From the NCBI GenBank assembly GCA_905181875.1, contig CAJIZH010000003.1:434001-498000 (forward strand): a DNA stretch of 64,000 bases, in the 5' to 3' direction. The stretch's first letter is position 1, and the number at the start of each line of letters is the position of its first letter. Origin of the DNA: Flavobacteriales bacterium UBA6770 (GTDB lineage: Bacteria > Bacteroidota > Bacteroidia > Flavobacteriales_G > Salibacteraceae). Made by a program: the position numbers and the translations under genes. Below, in pieces: positions 19,839 through 30,838 of the stretch. The notes under the pieces are model-generated. The model made no database searches, was not told the DNA's origin, and was given only the letters and a program-made list of their open reading frames with translations.

Positions 19839-19946
19839 TGGTCTAAACTTAAAAACTGACCCAAAATGTCTGCAATGATTCTATGGCATACGAAATGATA
19901 TATACCTTAGCATACACAATAGTTTAACTAAAAATATATTTCAAAA

Positions 19947-20222
19947 ATGGGATTAAACATCAAACCTTTAGCAGACAGAGTCGTTGTTGAACCTGCTGCA
20001 GCTGAAGAAAAAACTGCGGGAGGAATCATTATTCCTGACACAGCCAAAGAAAAACCACAGAAAGGAAAAGTTCTAGCAGTTGGAAATGGAAAACCAGATG
20101 AACCAATGACAGTAAAAGTTGGTGACACCGTTCTTTACGGGAAATACTCAGGGACTGAAATCTCTATCGATGGTGGTGAATACCTAATGATGAGAGAAGC
20201 AGACATTTTTGCAATTGTTTAA
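19947..20222 (+). CDS. groES: Co-chaperonin GroES
   Basis: This 91-residue protein forms the heptameric lid of the GroEL folding chamber. It shows [20 protein letters not shown] at the start, the mobile loop region [16 protein letters not shown], and the usual end [15 protein letters not shown]. It is followed 26 bases later by groEL. The 168-base leader region has only a near match to the -7 box (TACCTTAG, 19903-19910) and no CIRCE inverted repeat, so HrcA control is not evident. Confidence 0.97.
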   Translation: MGLNIKPLADRVVVEPAAAEEKTAGGIIIPDTAKEKPQKGKVLAVGNGKPDEPMTVKVGDTVLYGKYSGTEISIDGGEYLMMREADIFAIV

Positions 20223-20233
20223 TCGAAAAATAA

Positions 20234-21892
<1,659 letters not shown>

Positions 21893-21917
21893 GAACTAAA
21901 GATTCCCTGAATAATTG

Positions 21918-21955
21918 AAACCCCTATTGCAGCAGTGTAATAGGGGTTTTTTTTT
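21918..21955 (+). terminator. Rho-independent terminator after groEL
   Basis: AAACCCCTATT (21918-21928) pairs with AATAGGGGTTT (21939-21949) around a 10-base loop, continuing into a T tract that ends at 21955. The same T tract supplies the -33 TTG of the next gene's promoter. Confidence 0.9.
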
Positions 21956-21986
21956 GAGGTGTATACGAGCCAATCATCTAAATTTG
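21954..21986 (+). promoter_or_regulatory. Bacteroidota-type promoter for membrane glycosyltransferase
   Basis: TTG (21954-21956) and TAAATTTG (21979-21986) are separated by 22 bases, matching the consensus. The predicted start near 21993 leaves a leader of only about 12 bases before the ATG at 22005. Confidence 0.55.
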
Positions 21987-22004
21987 ATTTTGTATTGTGT
22001 TAGT

Positions 22005-23351
22005 ATGAGACATCCAATAGCTTACGTATTCTTCATTGCCTTTTTTATTCGTTTAGGATATTCAATTCTGATTCAGTTTCTTCACCCCGAATCCATCTAT
22101 CTATACGATTCATGGGGATATTTAAATATCGCTTATAATCTTTGCCATGAAGGTGTTTATTCGCAAATGACTGGCGATCAGCTAACAGCAGATAGCACTA
22201 GAACACCTTTTTACTCGATTTACATTTGCCTATTTCATCTACTGCAATTACATGGAGAATGGATTGTCTACACTCAAGCATTAATTGGCGCGTTTACTGC
22301 CGCAATAGCTTCGCAATGCGCATTATTAATAAAACGAAATCGTTTATCTGCTTTTGTTGTTGGACTTTTAGTAGCATTTGACATACCGAATGTGTACTTC
22401 TCAAATACTGTTTTGCCCGAACCCTGGTTTGGATTCTTTCTGGTTTGTGCACTGTTCTTCCTAATAAAGAGCGTTAAGTATAATGAACCTACTCATAGAA
22501 AATATGTGATGCTATTTCTTGTTTTAGCAACTTACACCAAACCAATCGCGATCTACTTACTGGTCGCTATACCTTTCGTGCTTTTGATTTTTAACCAACA
22601 AGGAATAAAAAATGAACTGGTCCAGCTGGCAAAATTCATGGTTATTGGAACTCTCCTTATTAGCCCCTGGATATATAGAAACCAGCAAACCTTTGGAGGC
22701 GTTTTTTTCAGTTCTATAGCAGAAGTCAATCTACTTTTTCATACCGCATCAAATATTAAGGCAATTGCCACAAATTCGAATAGGCATACTGTAGAATATG
22801 AATATCGCAACTCAAAACCACTGTCGGAACTGTCATTTGAACGCGATCCGTACGCTATACCGCATTTCCAAAAATTTGCACGAAAAGAATGTATTGAAGT
22901 CGTTCAACAATATCCAGTTGTTGCTTTTAAAATGATGCTTAAAAGTTGGGTTGGCTTTTTCATTAAACCATTACGATCTTATATTGGAATGCAAATCAAT
23001 GGTAAAAAATTGGGTGAAGAGCACGCGTTAACCAATGTAGACATGCAAAACTCCTATTGGGCCAGCTTTCAATTGGCATTAAAACGAGCAAATTGGTTAG
23101 TTCAATTAGCTATTGTAATTCAAGTTCTGCTATTGGGTAGCTTTTATTTATCCATTTTACTTTCCCTTCCTCTTTGGTTTAAATCCAATTGGAAAACAGG
23201 GGTAATTCTCTTATCCTTGATACTGTATTTTTCTGTAACCTCCAGTATTACCGATGTAGATGCACGATTTAGAGGTCCAATTATATCTTATATTATCCTA
23301 CTCGGTTATCCTATATGGTGCAAGATCTTGGCTAAGTACAATTATGAATAA
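22005..23351 (+). CDS. Polytopic membrane glycosyltransferase, GT-C/PMT-like (family 39 type)
   Basis: This 448-residue integral membrane protein has about ten hydrophobic helices. An acidic first loop (YLYDSWGYLNIAYNLCHEG) resembles the catalytic aspartate loop of lipid-phosphate-sugar dependent GT-C enzymes such as ArnT/PMT relatives. It would glycosylate lipids or proteins on the periplasmic side. I moved the start to ATG 22005 because the longer frame begins inside the groEL terminator and a promoter with short leader fits this ATG. Its stop overlaps the next gene by 8 bases. Donor and acceptor are unknown. Confidence 0.7.
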   Translation: MRHPIAYVFFIAFFIRLGYSILIQFLHPESIYLYDSWGYLNIAYNLCHEGVYSQMTGDQLTADSTRTPFYSIYICLFHLLQLHGEWIVYTQALIGAFTAAIASQCALLIKRNRLSAFVVGLLVAFDIPNVYFSNTVLPEPWFGFFLVCALFFLIKSVKYNEPTHRKYVMLFLVLATYTKPIAIYLLVAIPFVLLIFNQQGIKNELVQLAKFMVIGTLLISPWIYRNQQTFGGVFFSSIAEVNLLFHTASNIKAIATNSNRHTVEYEYRNSKPLSELSFERDPYAIPHFQKFARKECIEVVQQYPVVAFKMMLKSWVGFFIKPLRSYIGMQINGKKLGEEHALTNVDMQNSYWASFQLALKRANWLVQLAIVIQVLLLGSFYLSILLSLPLWFKSNWKTGVILLSLILYFSVTSSITDVDARFRGPIISYIILLGYPIWCKILAKYNYE

Positions 23352-24018
23352 GGAAAAAAGAAAACAAGCAGATCGACTGTATCTTCTACTCGCAGCTTTG
23401 TTTATTGCAGCGTTGGTAACCTGCAATCTTATTGCCAATAAATTCATCTCTATCGACCTAGGGTTTAAAACTTTTATTATTTCTGCCGGTATTTTGCCCT
23501 ATCCAATAACATTTCTGATAACCGATATTCTTTCTGAAATCTACGGAAGAAAAAAAACCAACGCCGTGGTTTTGAGCGGACTTGCTGCTTCATTATTTGT
23601 ATTACTCATTATATATCTCGGCGGGAGCTTTGATTCTATTGCGGATTCACCGGTAGGCAATGATGCTTATAATCAAGTTTTTGGAAATTCTTGGCGAGTA
23701 ATTTCTGCTTCAATGATAGCCTACCTTTTTGCTCAGCTTATTGATATTCGTATTTATCATTTTTGGAAAAAACTTACGAAAGGGAAATTCCTTTGGTTAA
23801 GAAATAATGGGTCCACAGTTTTATCACAATTGGTGGATACAACATTAGTGGTTCTTGTGCTGTTTTACGGCGTAAAACCGAATGATGAGTTATTTCAGTT
23901 TATAATTGACGGATGGATGTTCAAAGCACTCTTGGCACTCTTGGATACGCCTCTATTATATGCAGCTGTCTATAGTATTCGTAAGTATTTTGGCATAAAA
24001 GGGCACGAGGAGATTTAG
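23344..24018 (+). CDS. Queuosine precursor transporter, YhhQ/VUT family
   Basis: This 224-residue inner-membrane protein has about six hydrophobic helices and the family's segments CNLIANKFISIDLG, ILPYPITFLITDILSEIYGRK and the later SQLVDTTLVVLV. YhhQ-type carriers import queuine-related 7-deazapurines used for tRNA modification. ATG 23344 overlaps the end of the preceding gene (ATGAATAA); a longer frame starting inside that gene is unlikely. No other queuosine gene is present here. Confidence 0.88.
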   Translation: MNKEKRKQADRLYLLLAALFIAALVTCNLIANKFISIDLGFKTFIISAGILPYPITFLITDILSEIYGRKKTNAVVLSGLAASLFVLLIIYLGGSFDSIADSPVGNDAYNQVFGNSWRVISASMIAYLFAQLIDIRIYHFWKKLTKGKFLWLRNNGSTVLSQLVDTTLVVLVLFYGVKPNDELFQFIIDGWMFKALLALLDTPLLYAAVYSIRKYFGIKGHEEI

Positions 24019-24100
24019 CATCTTGTCATAAAGCATGCAAATCGGCTGTTAACAGTTCACATCCAAGCAATAAGCACGCACCTCAATTTGCCAAATTATT

Positions 24101-24108
24101 TACATTTG
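24101..24108 (+). promoter_or_regulatory. Candidate -7 promoter element upstream of the DsbD-like gene
   Basis: TACATTTG matches TAnnTTTG 25 bases before the ATG at 24133, in the 114-base gap after the transporter gene. A TTG exists only 10 bases upstream, too close for a -33 box, so the call rests on the -7 element. Confidence 0.4.
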
Positions 24109-24132
24109 ATTTACTGTTTTTAAAATAAATAT

Positions 24133-26598
24133 ATGATCAGATTTTTATTCGGAGCTATACTAGCTTTTAGCACGTTAACATCAACTGCTCAAGTTTTTAA
24201 TCCAGTTTCTTGGTCTTTCGATTCTAAACAACTTTCTGACAATGAATTTGAGCTTCAGTTTAAGGCTGAAATAGATCCTCATTGGCACATATACTCCAAT
24301 ACCCTCTCAGGTGATGAAGGGCCTTTACCAACTGAATTCATATTTGAAAAAAGTAAAGACTTTGAATTAGTTGATGGAATACAAGAACCAAAGCCTACAA
24401 AAGAATTCGACAAGAACTTCCAAATGGACTTGTTGTTTTTTGACGATGAAGTAACCTTTTCTCAAAAAGTTAGACTTAAAAATCCAACGGCCAATGTAAA
24501 AGGTGAGCTCACCTTTATGGTTTGTGACGATTCGAAATGTTTACCTCCAGATTATATCGAGTTCAGTTTTGATTTGAAAAAATCTAAATCCGTGAAAATG
24601 GAGATAGTTTCAAATGACAAACAACCAGGATTGATTGCAGAGGATGCCTCAACTAAAAATTCGCCTGGAATTGAAGCCAAGCCATTATTGCAAGAAAATA
24701 AAATTTACGATCCTGTCAAATGGACTTTCAGTGCGGAGGATTTAGGAAACGGAGCGTACTTAATTGTTGCTTCTGCTGATGTTGAAGAAGGATGGCACAT
24801 GTATTCTCAAAACCTTGAAGGTGCTGATGGACCTGTTCCTACAGAGTTTAGATATTTTAATGAGAATAAAGAATTTGAAATTATTGGAACACCTAAAGAA
24901 GAAGGAGATTTGATTAAAGAGTACGACAACAACTTTATGATGAATCTCAACTTCTATGAAAAAGAAGTAAGCTTCAAGCAAAAGATTAAAGTTAAGGAAG
25001 GAGTCAATCAGGTTAAAGGCGACGTTTATTACATGGTTTGCGATGAATCTAAATGCTTACCCCCAGAAACAATAGAATTTAATGTAAACCTAAATGATTT
25101 CAATACCGCAGATAGTTTAACTGAACTTGAATCTAATCATGAAAAGAAAACTTCAAGTCGATCATTTTGGGGGATTTTCCTTTTATCATTCTTAAGTGGT
25201 TTTGCTGCTCTGTTAACTCCTTGTGTATTTCCAATGATACCGATGACCGTTAGCTATTTTACAAAACAATCTAAAACCAAAGCAGAAGGAATCCGAAATG
25301 CAGTAATTTATGGAATATCAATAATAGTCATCTATGTATTGCTCGGTACTGTAGTTACAGCCGTCTTTGGATCTGAAGTCTTGAGTGAAATGGCAACTAA
25401 TTTTTGGTTTAATATCATTTTCTTCATTTTGCTTGTTGTATTTGCTATTTCCTTTCTGGGAGCTTTTGAAATAACTCTTCCTTCTTCATGGGTAAACGCA
25501 GCAGATAAAGGAGCAGATAAAGGCGGTCTAGTTGGAATATTCTTCATGGCCTTCACTTTAGCATTGGTTTCCTTTTCATGTACCGGACCTATCGTAGGAA
25601 CTCTGATAGTTGAGGCTGCGTCAATAGGCGGACTTATGCCTATTGTTGGTATGTTCGGATTTTCCTTAGCTATAGCATTGCCGTTTGCATTGTTTGCGGC
25701 TTTCCCTGGGTGGTTAAATTCACTGCCTCAATCTGGTGGTTGGCTGAATTCTGTAAAGGTTGTTTTAGGGTTTTTAGAATTGGGATTAGCTATGAAATTC
25801 TTATCAAATGCCGATTTAGTTATTGATGCTGGATGGGTTACTCGTGAAGTATTTCTTGCTTTTTGGATTGTAATTTCTGCTATGTTAGGATTTTATTTAA
25901 TTGGAAAAATTCGACTTCCGCACGATTCTCCTATGGAAAAAATACCAGTAGGTCGAATCCTAATGGCTGTTATAACTTTCACATTTACTATCTATTTGAT
26001 TCCAGGAATGTGGGGTGCCCCTTTGAAATTAATCGCTGGATTTCCTCCTCCTATGACATATGCTGAAGCTCCTTTCGGAAGCTTTGCTAAAGGTGGAGGA
26101 CAAGCCTCAGTCAATTCTCATATTGAAGGAACTCACCAAGGGCCACAAAATATTCCCGTTTTTTACGATTGGGATGAAGGTCTCAAATATGCCCAATTAG
26201 TTAATAAGCCCCTTTTTGTAGATTTTACTGGTAAAGCTTGTGCAAATTGTCGAAAAATGGAAGATCAAGTTTGGGGTGAACCTGGAATTATTGATATGCT
26301 AAGAAATGACGTGGTAATTGTTTCTTTATACGTGGATTTTGAAGAGCCATTGCCAGCTAGCGAAGTAAAAGAAGTTATGATTGGTACTCGTAAAAAGACA
26401 ATTAAAAGTGTAGGTGATAAGTGGATGTACAAACAAGTCGAGCGTTATAAAACAAACACTCAGCCGTACTATACTATGTTAGGGTCAGATGGTAAAGATT
26501 TAGCTAATGGTTCCGCCGATTATGACCGACATAGAGACCCCGAAGATTTCAAAGCTTGGCTATCTAAGGGCCTGAAATTATATAAAGTCGCTGATTAA
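24133..26598 (+). CDS. dsbD: DsbD-like thiol:disulfide transporter with duplicated N-terminal domain
   Basis: This 821-residue protein transfers electrons from cytoplasmic thioredoxin across the inner membrane to periplasmic partners. After a signal peptide it has two copies of the DsbD-alpha (DsbC_N) domain, recognisable by [11 protein letters not shown] (C131/C136) and [11 protein letters not shown] (C303/C308) spaced 172 residues apart. Next comes a membrane domain of about eight helices (residues about 345-640) with cysteines in LLTPCVFPM and [10 protein letters not shown], then a C-terminal thioredoxin-like domain with C703/C706 in GKACANCRK. Tandem alpha domains are not the E. coli arrangement. 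Its last base overlaps the gmhA start (TAATG). Confidence 0.9.
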   Translation: MIRFLFGAILAFSTLTSTAQVFNPVSWSFDSKQLSDNEFELQFKAEIDPHWHIYSNTLSGDEGPLPTEFIFEKSKDFELVDGIQEPKPTKEFDKNFQMDLLFFDDEVTFSQKVRLKNPTANVKGELTFMVCDDSKCLPPDYIEFSFDLKKSKSVKMEIVSNDKQPGLIAEDASTKNSPGIEAKPLLQENKIYDPVKWTFSAEDLGNGAYLIVASADVEEGWHMYSQNLEGADGPVPTEFRYFNENKEFEIIGTPKEEGDLIKEYDNNFMMNLNFYEKEVSFKQKIKVKEGVNQVKGDVYYMVCDESKCLPPETIEFNVNLNDFNTADSLTELESNHEKKTSSRSFWGIFLLSFLSGFAALLTPCVFPMIPMTVSYFTKQSKTKAEGIRNAVIYGISIIVIYVLLGTVVTAVFGSEVLSEMATNFWFNIIFFILLVVFAISFLGAFEITLPSSWVNAADKGADKGGLVGIFFMAFTLALVSFSCTGPIVGTLIVEAASIGGLMPIVGMFGFSLAIALPFALFAAFPGWLNSLPQSGGWLNSVKVVLGFLELGLAMKFLSNADLVIDAGWVTREVFLAFWIVISAMLGFYLIGKIRLPHDSPMEKIPVGRILMAVITFTFTIYLIPGMWGAPLKLIAGFPPPMTYAEAPFGSFAKGGGQASVNSHIEGTHQGPQNIPVFYDWDEGLKYAQLVNKPLFVDFTGKACANCRKMEDQVWGEPGIIDMLRNDVVIVSLYVDFEEPLPASEVKEVMIGTRKKTIKSVGDKWMYKQVERYKTNTQPYYTMLGSDGKDLANGSADYDRHRDPEDFKAWLSKGLKLYKVAD

Positions 26599-27164
26599 TG
26601 GATTTCATTCGCAAACAGTTTTCGGAAGCTCAATCTGTCCTAGCCGAATTTTCTACAGAAGAAAATTTCGAATTGATTAATAAAGCGGGTAGTGTTATGA
26701 GCCATGCTTTAAAGAATGGTAATAAGATTATTTCTTGCGGAAATGGTGGATCCATGAGTGATGCAATGCATTTTGCGGAAGAACTCTCTGGTCGTTATAG
26801 AGGAGACAGAAAACCGCTTGCTGCAATCGCAATTTCGGATAGTGGTCATCTTACTTGTGTTGGGAACGATTACGGTTACGACCAAATATTTTCTCGTTTT
26901 GTAGATGGTCTAGGAAAAGAGGGTGATGTTTTATTAGCAATCAGTACAAGCGGAAATTCAGCTAACGTAATTAACGCTATTACTTCTGCAAAAAATGCAG
27001 GAATAAAAGTCATTGGGCTTACCGGAAAAGATGGCGGAAAAATAGCCAGTCTTTGCGACGTTGAAATACGAGCTCCACATTCAGAATTTGCAGATAGAGT
27101 TCAAGAAATCCACATTAAGGTGATTCATTCTTTGATTGGTTATATCGAATCACAAGTTTGTTAG
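26598..27164 (+). CDS. gmhA: Sedoheptulose 7-phosphate isomerase
   Basis: This 188-residue SIS-domain enzyme converts sedoheptulose 7-phosphate to D-glycero-D-manno-heptose 7-phosphate, the first step of heptose synthesis for LPS cores. It has [20 protein letters not shown] and [12 protein letters not shown], the phosphate-binding loops, plus the family's [16 protein letters not shown] near the C-terminus with metal/substrate-binding residues. Length is typical. It overlaps dsbD by one base. The later-pathway adenylyltransferase is at 48868-49398. Confidence 0.92.
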   Translation: MDFIRKQFSEAQSVLAEFSTEENFELINKAGSVMSHALKNGNKIISCGNGGSMSDAMHFAEELSGRYRGDRKPLAAIAISDSGHLTCVGNDYGYDQIFSRFVDGLGKEGDVLLAISTSGNSANVINAITSAKNAGIKVIGLTGKDGGKIASLCDVEIRAPHSEFADRVQEIHIKVIHSLIGYIESQVC

Positions 27165-27208
27165 GATAACTTATTCGCAACTCAAACCTATAGAGCAACC
27201 CGTTTTTT

Positions 27209-27216
27209 TATTTTTG
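27209..27216 (+). promoter_or_regulatory. Candidate -7 promoter element before the GT2 gene
   Basis: TATTTTTG matches TAnnTTTG 18 bases before ATG 27234. No TTG is found at the -33 distance. T-rich context lowers its weight. Confidence 0.35.
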
Positions 27217-27233
27217 CCTCAAACAGTTAAACT

Positions 27234-27980
27234 ATGATTAAAGGAAAAAAGGTAGTCGTTGTAATGCCCGCCTACAATGCCTCAAAAACGCTTGAGAAGA
27301 CGTATAGTGAGATTGACTTTGAGATAGTGGACGATGTAATTTTAGTGGACGATCACAGTCCTGATGATACCACTGAAGTAGCCAAAAGAATTGGGATCAA
27401 ACACGTAATTCGTCACGAAAAAAATAAAGGTTATGGTGGAAATCAAAAGACTTTATACAACAAGGCATTAGAATTGGGTGCTGATATTGTGATTATGGTT
27501 CACCCTGATTACCAATATACTCCGCTGCTTATTCCTTCTATTGCACACATGATTGCAAATGATCTCTACCCAGCAGTTCTTGCTTCTAGAATTCTTGGAA
27601 AAGGAGCGCTAAAAGGTGGAATGCCAATTTATAAGTATATTGCTAATCGCTGTTTGACGCTTTATCAAAATATATTAATGAACCAAAAGCTTTCAGAATA
27701 TCACTCGGGTTATCGTGCATTTTCGAGAGAGGTTTTAGAAGGTATCAATTACAATATCAACTCCGACGATTTTGTATTTGATAATCAAATGCTGGCTCAG
27801 ATATTCTACGCCGGATTCGAAATTGGCGAAGTTACTTGCCCTACTAAATATTTCGAAGAAGCTTCCTCTATCAACTTTAAACGCAGTTCAATTTATGGTT
27901 TTGGAGTGCTTTGGACAAGCTGGTTGTACTTCATAAATAGATTGGGATTAGTGAAGTCAAAGGTTTTTCACCAGAAATAA
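27234..27980 (+). CDS. Family 2 glycosyltransferase
   Basis: This 248-residue GT-A enzyme begins with the GT2 nucleotide-binding region VVVVMPAYNASKTLEKTYSE, has VDDHSPDDTTE and the metal-binding-type acidic pair in IVMVHPDYQYTP, and ends with a hydrophobic region (FGVLWTSWLYFINRLGLV) that may associate with the membrane. It resembles dolichol-phosphate-mannose-synthase-like GT2 proteins in length and layout. It stands alone after gmhA, and the acceptor is not deducible. Confidence 0.85.
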   Translation: MIKGKKVVVVMPAYNASKTLEKTYSEIDFEIVDDVILVDDHSPDDTTEVAKRIGIKHVIRHEKNKGYGGNQKTLYNKALELGADIVIMVHPDYQYTPLLIPSIAHMIANDLYPAVLASRILGKGALKGGMPIYKYIANRCLTLYQNILMNQKLSEYHSGYRAFSREVLEGINYNINSDDFVFDNQMLAQIFYAGFEIGEVTCPTKYFEEASSINFKRSSIYGFGVLWTSWLYFINRLGLVKSKVFHQK

Positions 27981-28185
27981 TTCGCTGTCACTCCAAAAAT
28001 TAATCTGTCATCTCGAGTGATTCGACGATAGGAGAAGTGTATCAAAAAGAACTTGGAATTAATAATAAGTTCTCAATACATTTTTGTTTTGTTATTCTGC
28101 ACAAAAACACTCGAACGGACATTCAATTACTATCTCACTAACTTGAGTCCCACTGTAAATTCTCTGCGAAACTTTGCTTTACAAT

Positions 28186-28449
28186 TTACTTATGCAACTG
28201 AAAACCAACCGCCTCTACTCTCTGAACCTCTGGAACAGCTGTTAAAATAGCTTCTTCCACTCCTGCTTTAAAAGTCATGTTGTTCATTGAACAGCTCCTA
28301 CAAGCACCTTTAAGCTCAACTCTAGCTACGCCATCATCGGTAACTTCGACCAATTCTAAGTCGCCACCATCTTCTTTCACAAAAGCACGTAAATCATTTA
28401 AAGCTAAATCAACTCTATCGTAAAGTGCGGATTGACCTGGGTTTTGCAT
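28186..28449 (-). CDS. NifU-like C-terminal domain protein (Nfu), Fe-S cluster scaffold/carrier
   Basis: This 87-residue protein is a single Nfu domain with the cluster-binding CxxC motif in GACRSCSMNNMTFKAGVEE. Nfu proteins receive and pass Fe-S clusters to apo-enzymes, and the window holds a client, MiaB. It lies 37 bases downstream of the Mrp/ApbC carrier gene on the same strand, so the two likely form a cluster-delivery operon. The start MQNPGQSALYDRVDLAL is typical. Confidence 0.92.
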   Translation of the reverse strand: MQNPGQSALYDRVDLALNDLRAFVKEDGGDLELVEVTDDGVARVELKGACRSCSMNNMTFKAGVEEAILTAVPEVQRVEAVGFQLHK

Positions 28450-28486
28450 AGTTTCTATTGAGATTCAAAAATAGACGAAAATAAGC

Positions 28487-29551
28487 CTACTTATTTTCCA
28501 TAGTTTTTATCACACTATCTACCAAGGATTCAAAGGCGTTTGAAGAAGCCGTATTGTCTTGTAAGACAGCAGGACGACCAATATCTCCACTTTCTCGAAT
28601 GGATTGAACCAGTGGAATTTGAGCTAATAAAGGCGTATTCATTTTTTCGCTCAATTCTTTTGCCCCGTCCTTTCCAAATATGTAATACTTATTATCTGGC
28701 AATTCAGCAGGTGTGAAGTAGCTCATGTTTTCTACCAAACCAAGAACTGGAACTTTGATCGAATCCATCTGAAACATATTAATTCCTTTCCGAGCATCCG
28801 CCAAAGCAACTTGCTGAGGAGTGCTTACTACAATAGCACCACTTAACGGAACTGCCTGAACAATAGATAAATGAACATCTCCTGTACCAGGAGGTAAATC
28901 AATTAGCATATAATCCAAATCGCCCCAATAAACATCCTTAACCATTTGATCTAGCGCTTTACTTGCCATAGGTCCACGCCAAACAATAGCTTGATCTGTA
29001 TCGGCAAAAAAACCAATAGAAAGGATTTTAACACCATATGCTTCAACGGGAGTCATGAAACTTTTCCCATTAATATCTTTCATTCCAGGTTTGTGTAATT
29101 GTACATCAAACATTATTGGTACTGAAGGTCCATAAATATCGGCGTCAATCAAACCCACTTTGTAGCCTCTTTTAGCAAGACCAGCGGCAATATTCGATGT
29201 AATCGTAGACTTCCCTACTCCACCTTTTCCTGATGCTACAGCTATAATGTGTTTTACACCTGGAAGAACTTTTCGTACTTGAGGATCCGTTTGGTTGTCT
29301 TCGTTCATGGGAACTATACTAACACTAGTCTCAACCTCATTCCCGATTTTTAATTTCAATTGATGATCGCATGCGTCTTCAATACGCTTGCGGTTATGCA
29401 TAGCAGGATTACTTGCTTGCACCGTGCAAGAAATTTTATTTCCTTCTATTTTAATATCCGATACGAAACCTAAAGAAATTATGTCCTTTTTAAGGTCGGG
29501 TTCGATAACAAATGAGAGTGCACCTAAAACTTGTTCTTGTGTAATTTCCAT
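28487..29551 (-). CDS. mrp: Mrp/ApbC-type Fe-S cluster carrier ATPase
   Basis: This 354-residue protein has an N-terminal MIP18/DUF59 domain (about residues 1-85) and a C-terminal P-loop ParA-like domain with the deviant Walker A GKGGVGKST and DADIYGPS. A cluster-binding CxxC, common in Mrp proteins, is not obvious in the sequence. It delivers Fe-S clusters in the cytoplasm, fitting the downstream nfu gene. A -7 box lies only five bases from the ATG, raising the possibility of a leaderless transcript or of a start further downstream. Confidence 0.92.
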   Translation of the reverse strand: MEITQEQVLGALSFVIEPDLKKDIISLGFVSDIKIEGNKISCTVQASNPAMHNRKRIEDACDHQLKLKIGNEVETSVSIVPMNEDNQTDPQVRKVLPGVKHIIAVASGKGGVGKSTITSNIAAGLAKRGYKVGLIDADIYGPSVPIMFDVQLHKPGMKDINGKSFMTPVEAYGVKILSIGFFADTDQAIVWRGPMASKALDQMVKDVYWGDLDYMLIDLPPGTGDVHLSIVQAVPLSGAIVVSTPQQVALADARKGINMFQMDSIKVPVLGLVENMSYFTPAELPDNKYYIFGKDGAKELSEKMNTPLLAQIPLVQSIRESGDIGRPAVLQDNTASSNAFESLVDSVIKTMENK

Positions 29552-29555
29552 AGCG

Positions 29556-29563
29556 CAAAGGTA
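29556..29563 (-). promoter_or_regulatory. Candidate -7 element abutting the mrp start
   Basis: The minus strand reads TACCTTTG, a full TAnnTTTG match, ending 4 bases before the mrp ATG. TTG lies 16 bases further upstream (29582-29580), just under the usual spacing. Transcription would begin at about the A of ATG. Confidence 0.4.
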
Positions 29564-29761
29564 ATCTCTGGGTTGGTTTCAAGAACATTGTTTAAAGTAA
29601 ATAAACTGTAAAATTAGAGTAACGAAATTTATATTCCTTTCCTTCCGAAAGGATACCTATTTGTTAACGGGCGATATTCATAGAACCAAAAAGTGTAACT
29701 GTTTTTCATTCTAATTACTAATAAAATTTTTCGTCATTCCTGCGCAGTAATTACTCTTTAA

Positions 29762-30103
29762 TCAGAACTTCAACTCCAACATAGGATCCCAATACAATTC
29801 TTTGAAATCAATGATTTGGTCTTCTTCAACTTTAATATTCTCCAGCTCTAACAATTCCTTCATTCGGAATGGAGTTTCAAAGTGATGTTTTCCTGTTAAC
29901 AGGCCATTTCGATTAACTACCCGGTGTGCGGGAACATCCACCATAGAATGAGCTCTATTCATTGCATAACCTACCATTCGAGAAGATCGAGACATTCCTA
30001 AATACTTAGCAATTGCGCCATATGAAGTTACTCGCCCTTTCGGAATCTGCCTAGCTACAGCATAAACGTCTTGATAAAAGGTATAGGTCTTTTCTTGAAT
30101 CAA
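29762..30103 (-). CDS. Alkyltransferase-like (ATL) DNA-binding protein
   Basis: This 113-residue protein is the MGMT/Ogt DNA-binding domain (IPKGRVTSYGAIAKYLG, GYAMNR) but the active-site PCHRV reads PAHRV (P58-A59-H60), so the methyl-accepting cysteine is absent. ATL proteins bind O6-alkylguanine and hand it to nucleotide excision repair rather than repairing it directly. The lysine/histidine stretch GKHHFETPFRMKELLE after the motif and short length fit the ATL class. It overlaps trmB by 4 bases, so the two are cotranslated. Confidence 0.9.
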   Translation of the reverse strand: MIQEKTYTFYQDVYAVARQIPKGRVTSYGAIAKYLGMSRSSRMVGYAMNRAHSMVDVPAHRVVNRNGLLTGKHHFETPFRMKELLELENIKVEEDQIIDFKELYWDPMLELKF

Positions 30104-30837
30104 GGGATGAACTGTGTGTATGTAATTACGTGCCCACGAGCAGTAAACAGTTCCTCATAATAAGTTTTGATCTTAAGAATTTCTTGAGTTGGTTGGTGCG
30201 GATTTGTTAGAGTTAATTGATTTTCTTCATTGAATCGATCGAAGTTATCTCCATATAAATCTGGCGAACTGAGTAACCTTGTGTATCCATGCTCATCGAT
30301 TTCTTCTTGTGTGAATTCATATAGAAAAGCACTATCCGTTTTTAAATGAATAACACCATGTGGTTTTAGAATCTGCTTATAACGATCAATAAACATTTTA
30401 CCAGTAAGTCGCTTTCTTGCTCGATTCTCTTTTTCTTGTGGATCTGGAAAAGTGATCCAGATTTCATCGACCTCTCCTACTTCAAAAAAAGCAGTAATAA
30501 AATCAATTCTAGTTCTAAGAAAATGAACGTTACTCAATTTATTATCTAAAGTCTCTTTTGCACCATACCAAATCCGGTTTCCCTTAATGTCTACTCCAAT
30601 AAAATTCTTTTCAGGAAATGCTTTCCCCATTCCTACTGAGTATTCTCCCTTACCACAACCAAGCTCTAACACTATGGGATTGTCGTTTTTGAATACCTTA
30701 GAACACCAATTTCCAGCTAAAGCGTGTTTAAATAGAACTCGTTTTTCGCGGTCAAAAAACTCTTCCATTGGAGGCTCTGTGACATTCGAAAAGACTTTAG
30801 TATCAGCAAAGCGTAGCAGTTTTTTCTTTTTACCCAT
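30100..30837 (-). CDS. trmB: tRNA (guanine-N7-)-methyltransferase TrmB
   Basis: This 245-residue SAM-dependent enzyme makes m7G46 in the tRNA variable loop. SAM-binding is shown by VLELGCGKGEYSVGMG, and the family signature is WITFPDPQEKENRARKRLT followed by HLKTDSAFLYEF. Length is slightly above the E. coli enzyme. It lies between the SDR gene (1 base upstream) and the ATL gene (4-base overlap), forming a three-gene run. Confidence 0.94.
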   Translation of the reverse strand: MGKKKKLLRFADTKVFSNVTEPPMEEFFDREKRVLFKHALAGNWCSKVFKNDNPIVLELGCGKGEYSVGMGKAFPEKNFIGVDIKGNRIWYGAKETLDNKLSNVHFLRTRIDFITAFFEVGEVDEIWITFPDPQEKENRARKRLTGKMFIDRYKQILKPHGVIHLKTDSAFLYEFTQEEIDEHGYTRLLSSPDLYGDNFDRFNEENQLTLTNPHQPTQEILKIKTYYEELFTARGHVITYTQFIP

Positions 30838-30838
30838 T

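Noticed and set aside
19779-19946. Possible CIRCE/HrcA operator upstream of groES
   Set aside because: No TTAGCACTC...GAGTGCTAA inverted repeat is present; only a near -7 box was seen.
28053-28250. Plus-strand 65-codon frame between the GT2 gene and nfu
   Set aside because: It overlaps the 3' end of nfu on the other strand, has biased composition with no recognizable family, and has no promoter or ribosome site.
29635-29653. Small hairpin TCCTTTC/GAAAGGA upstream of mrp
   Set aside because: Short stem with no T run and a position upstream of a gene make a terminator unlikely.
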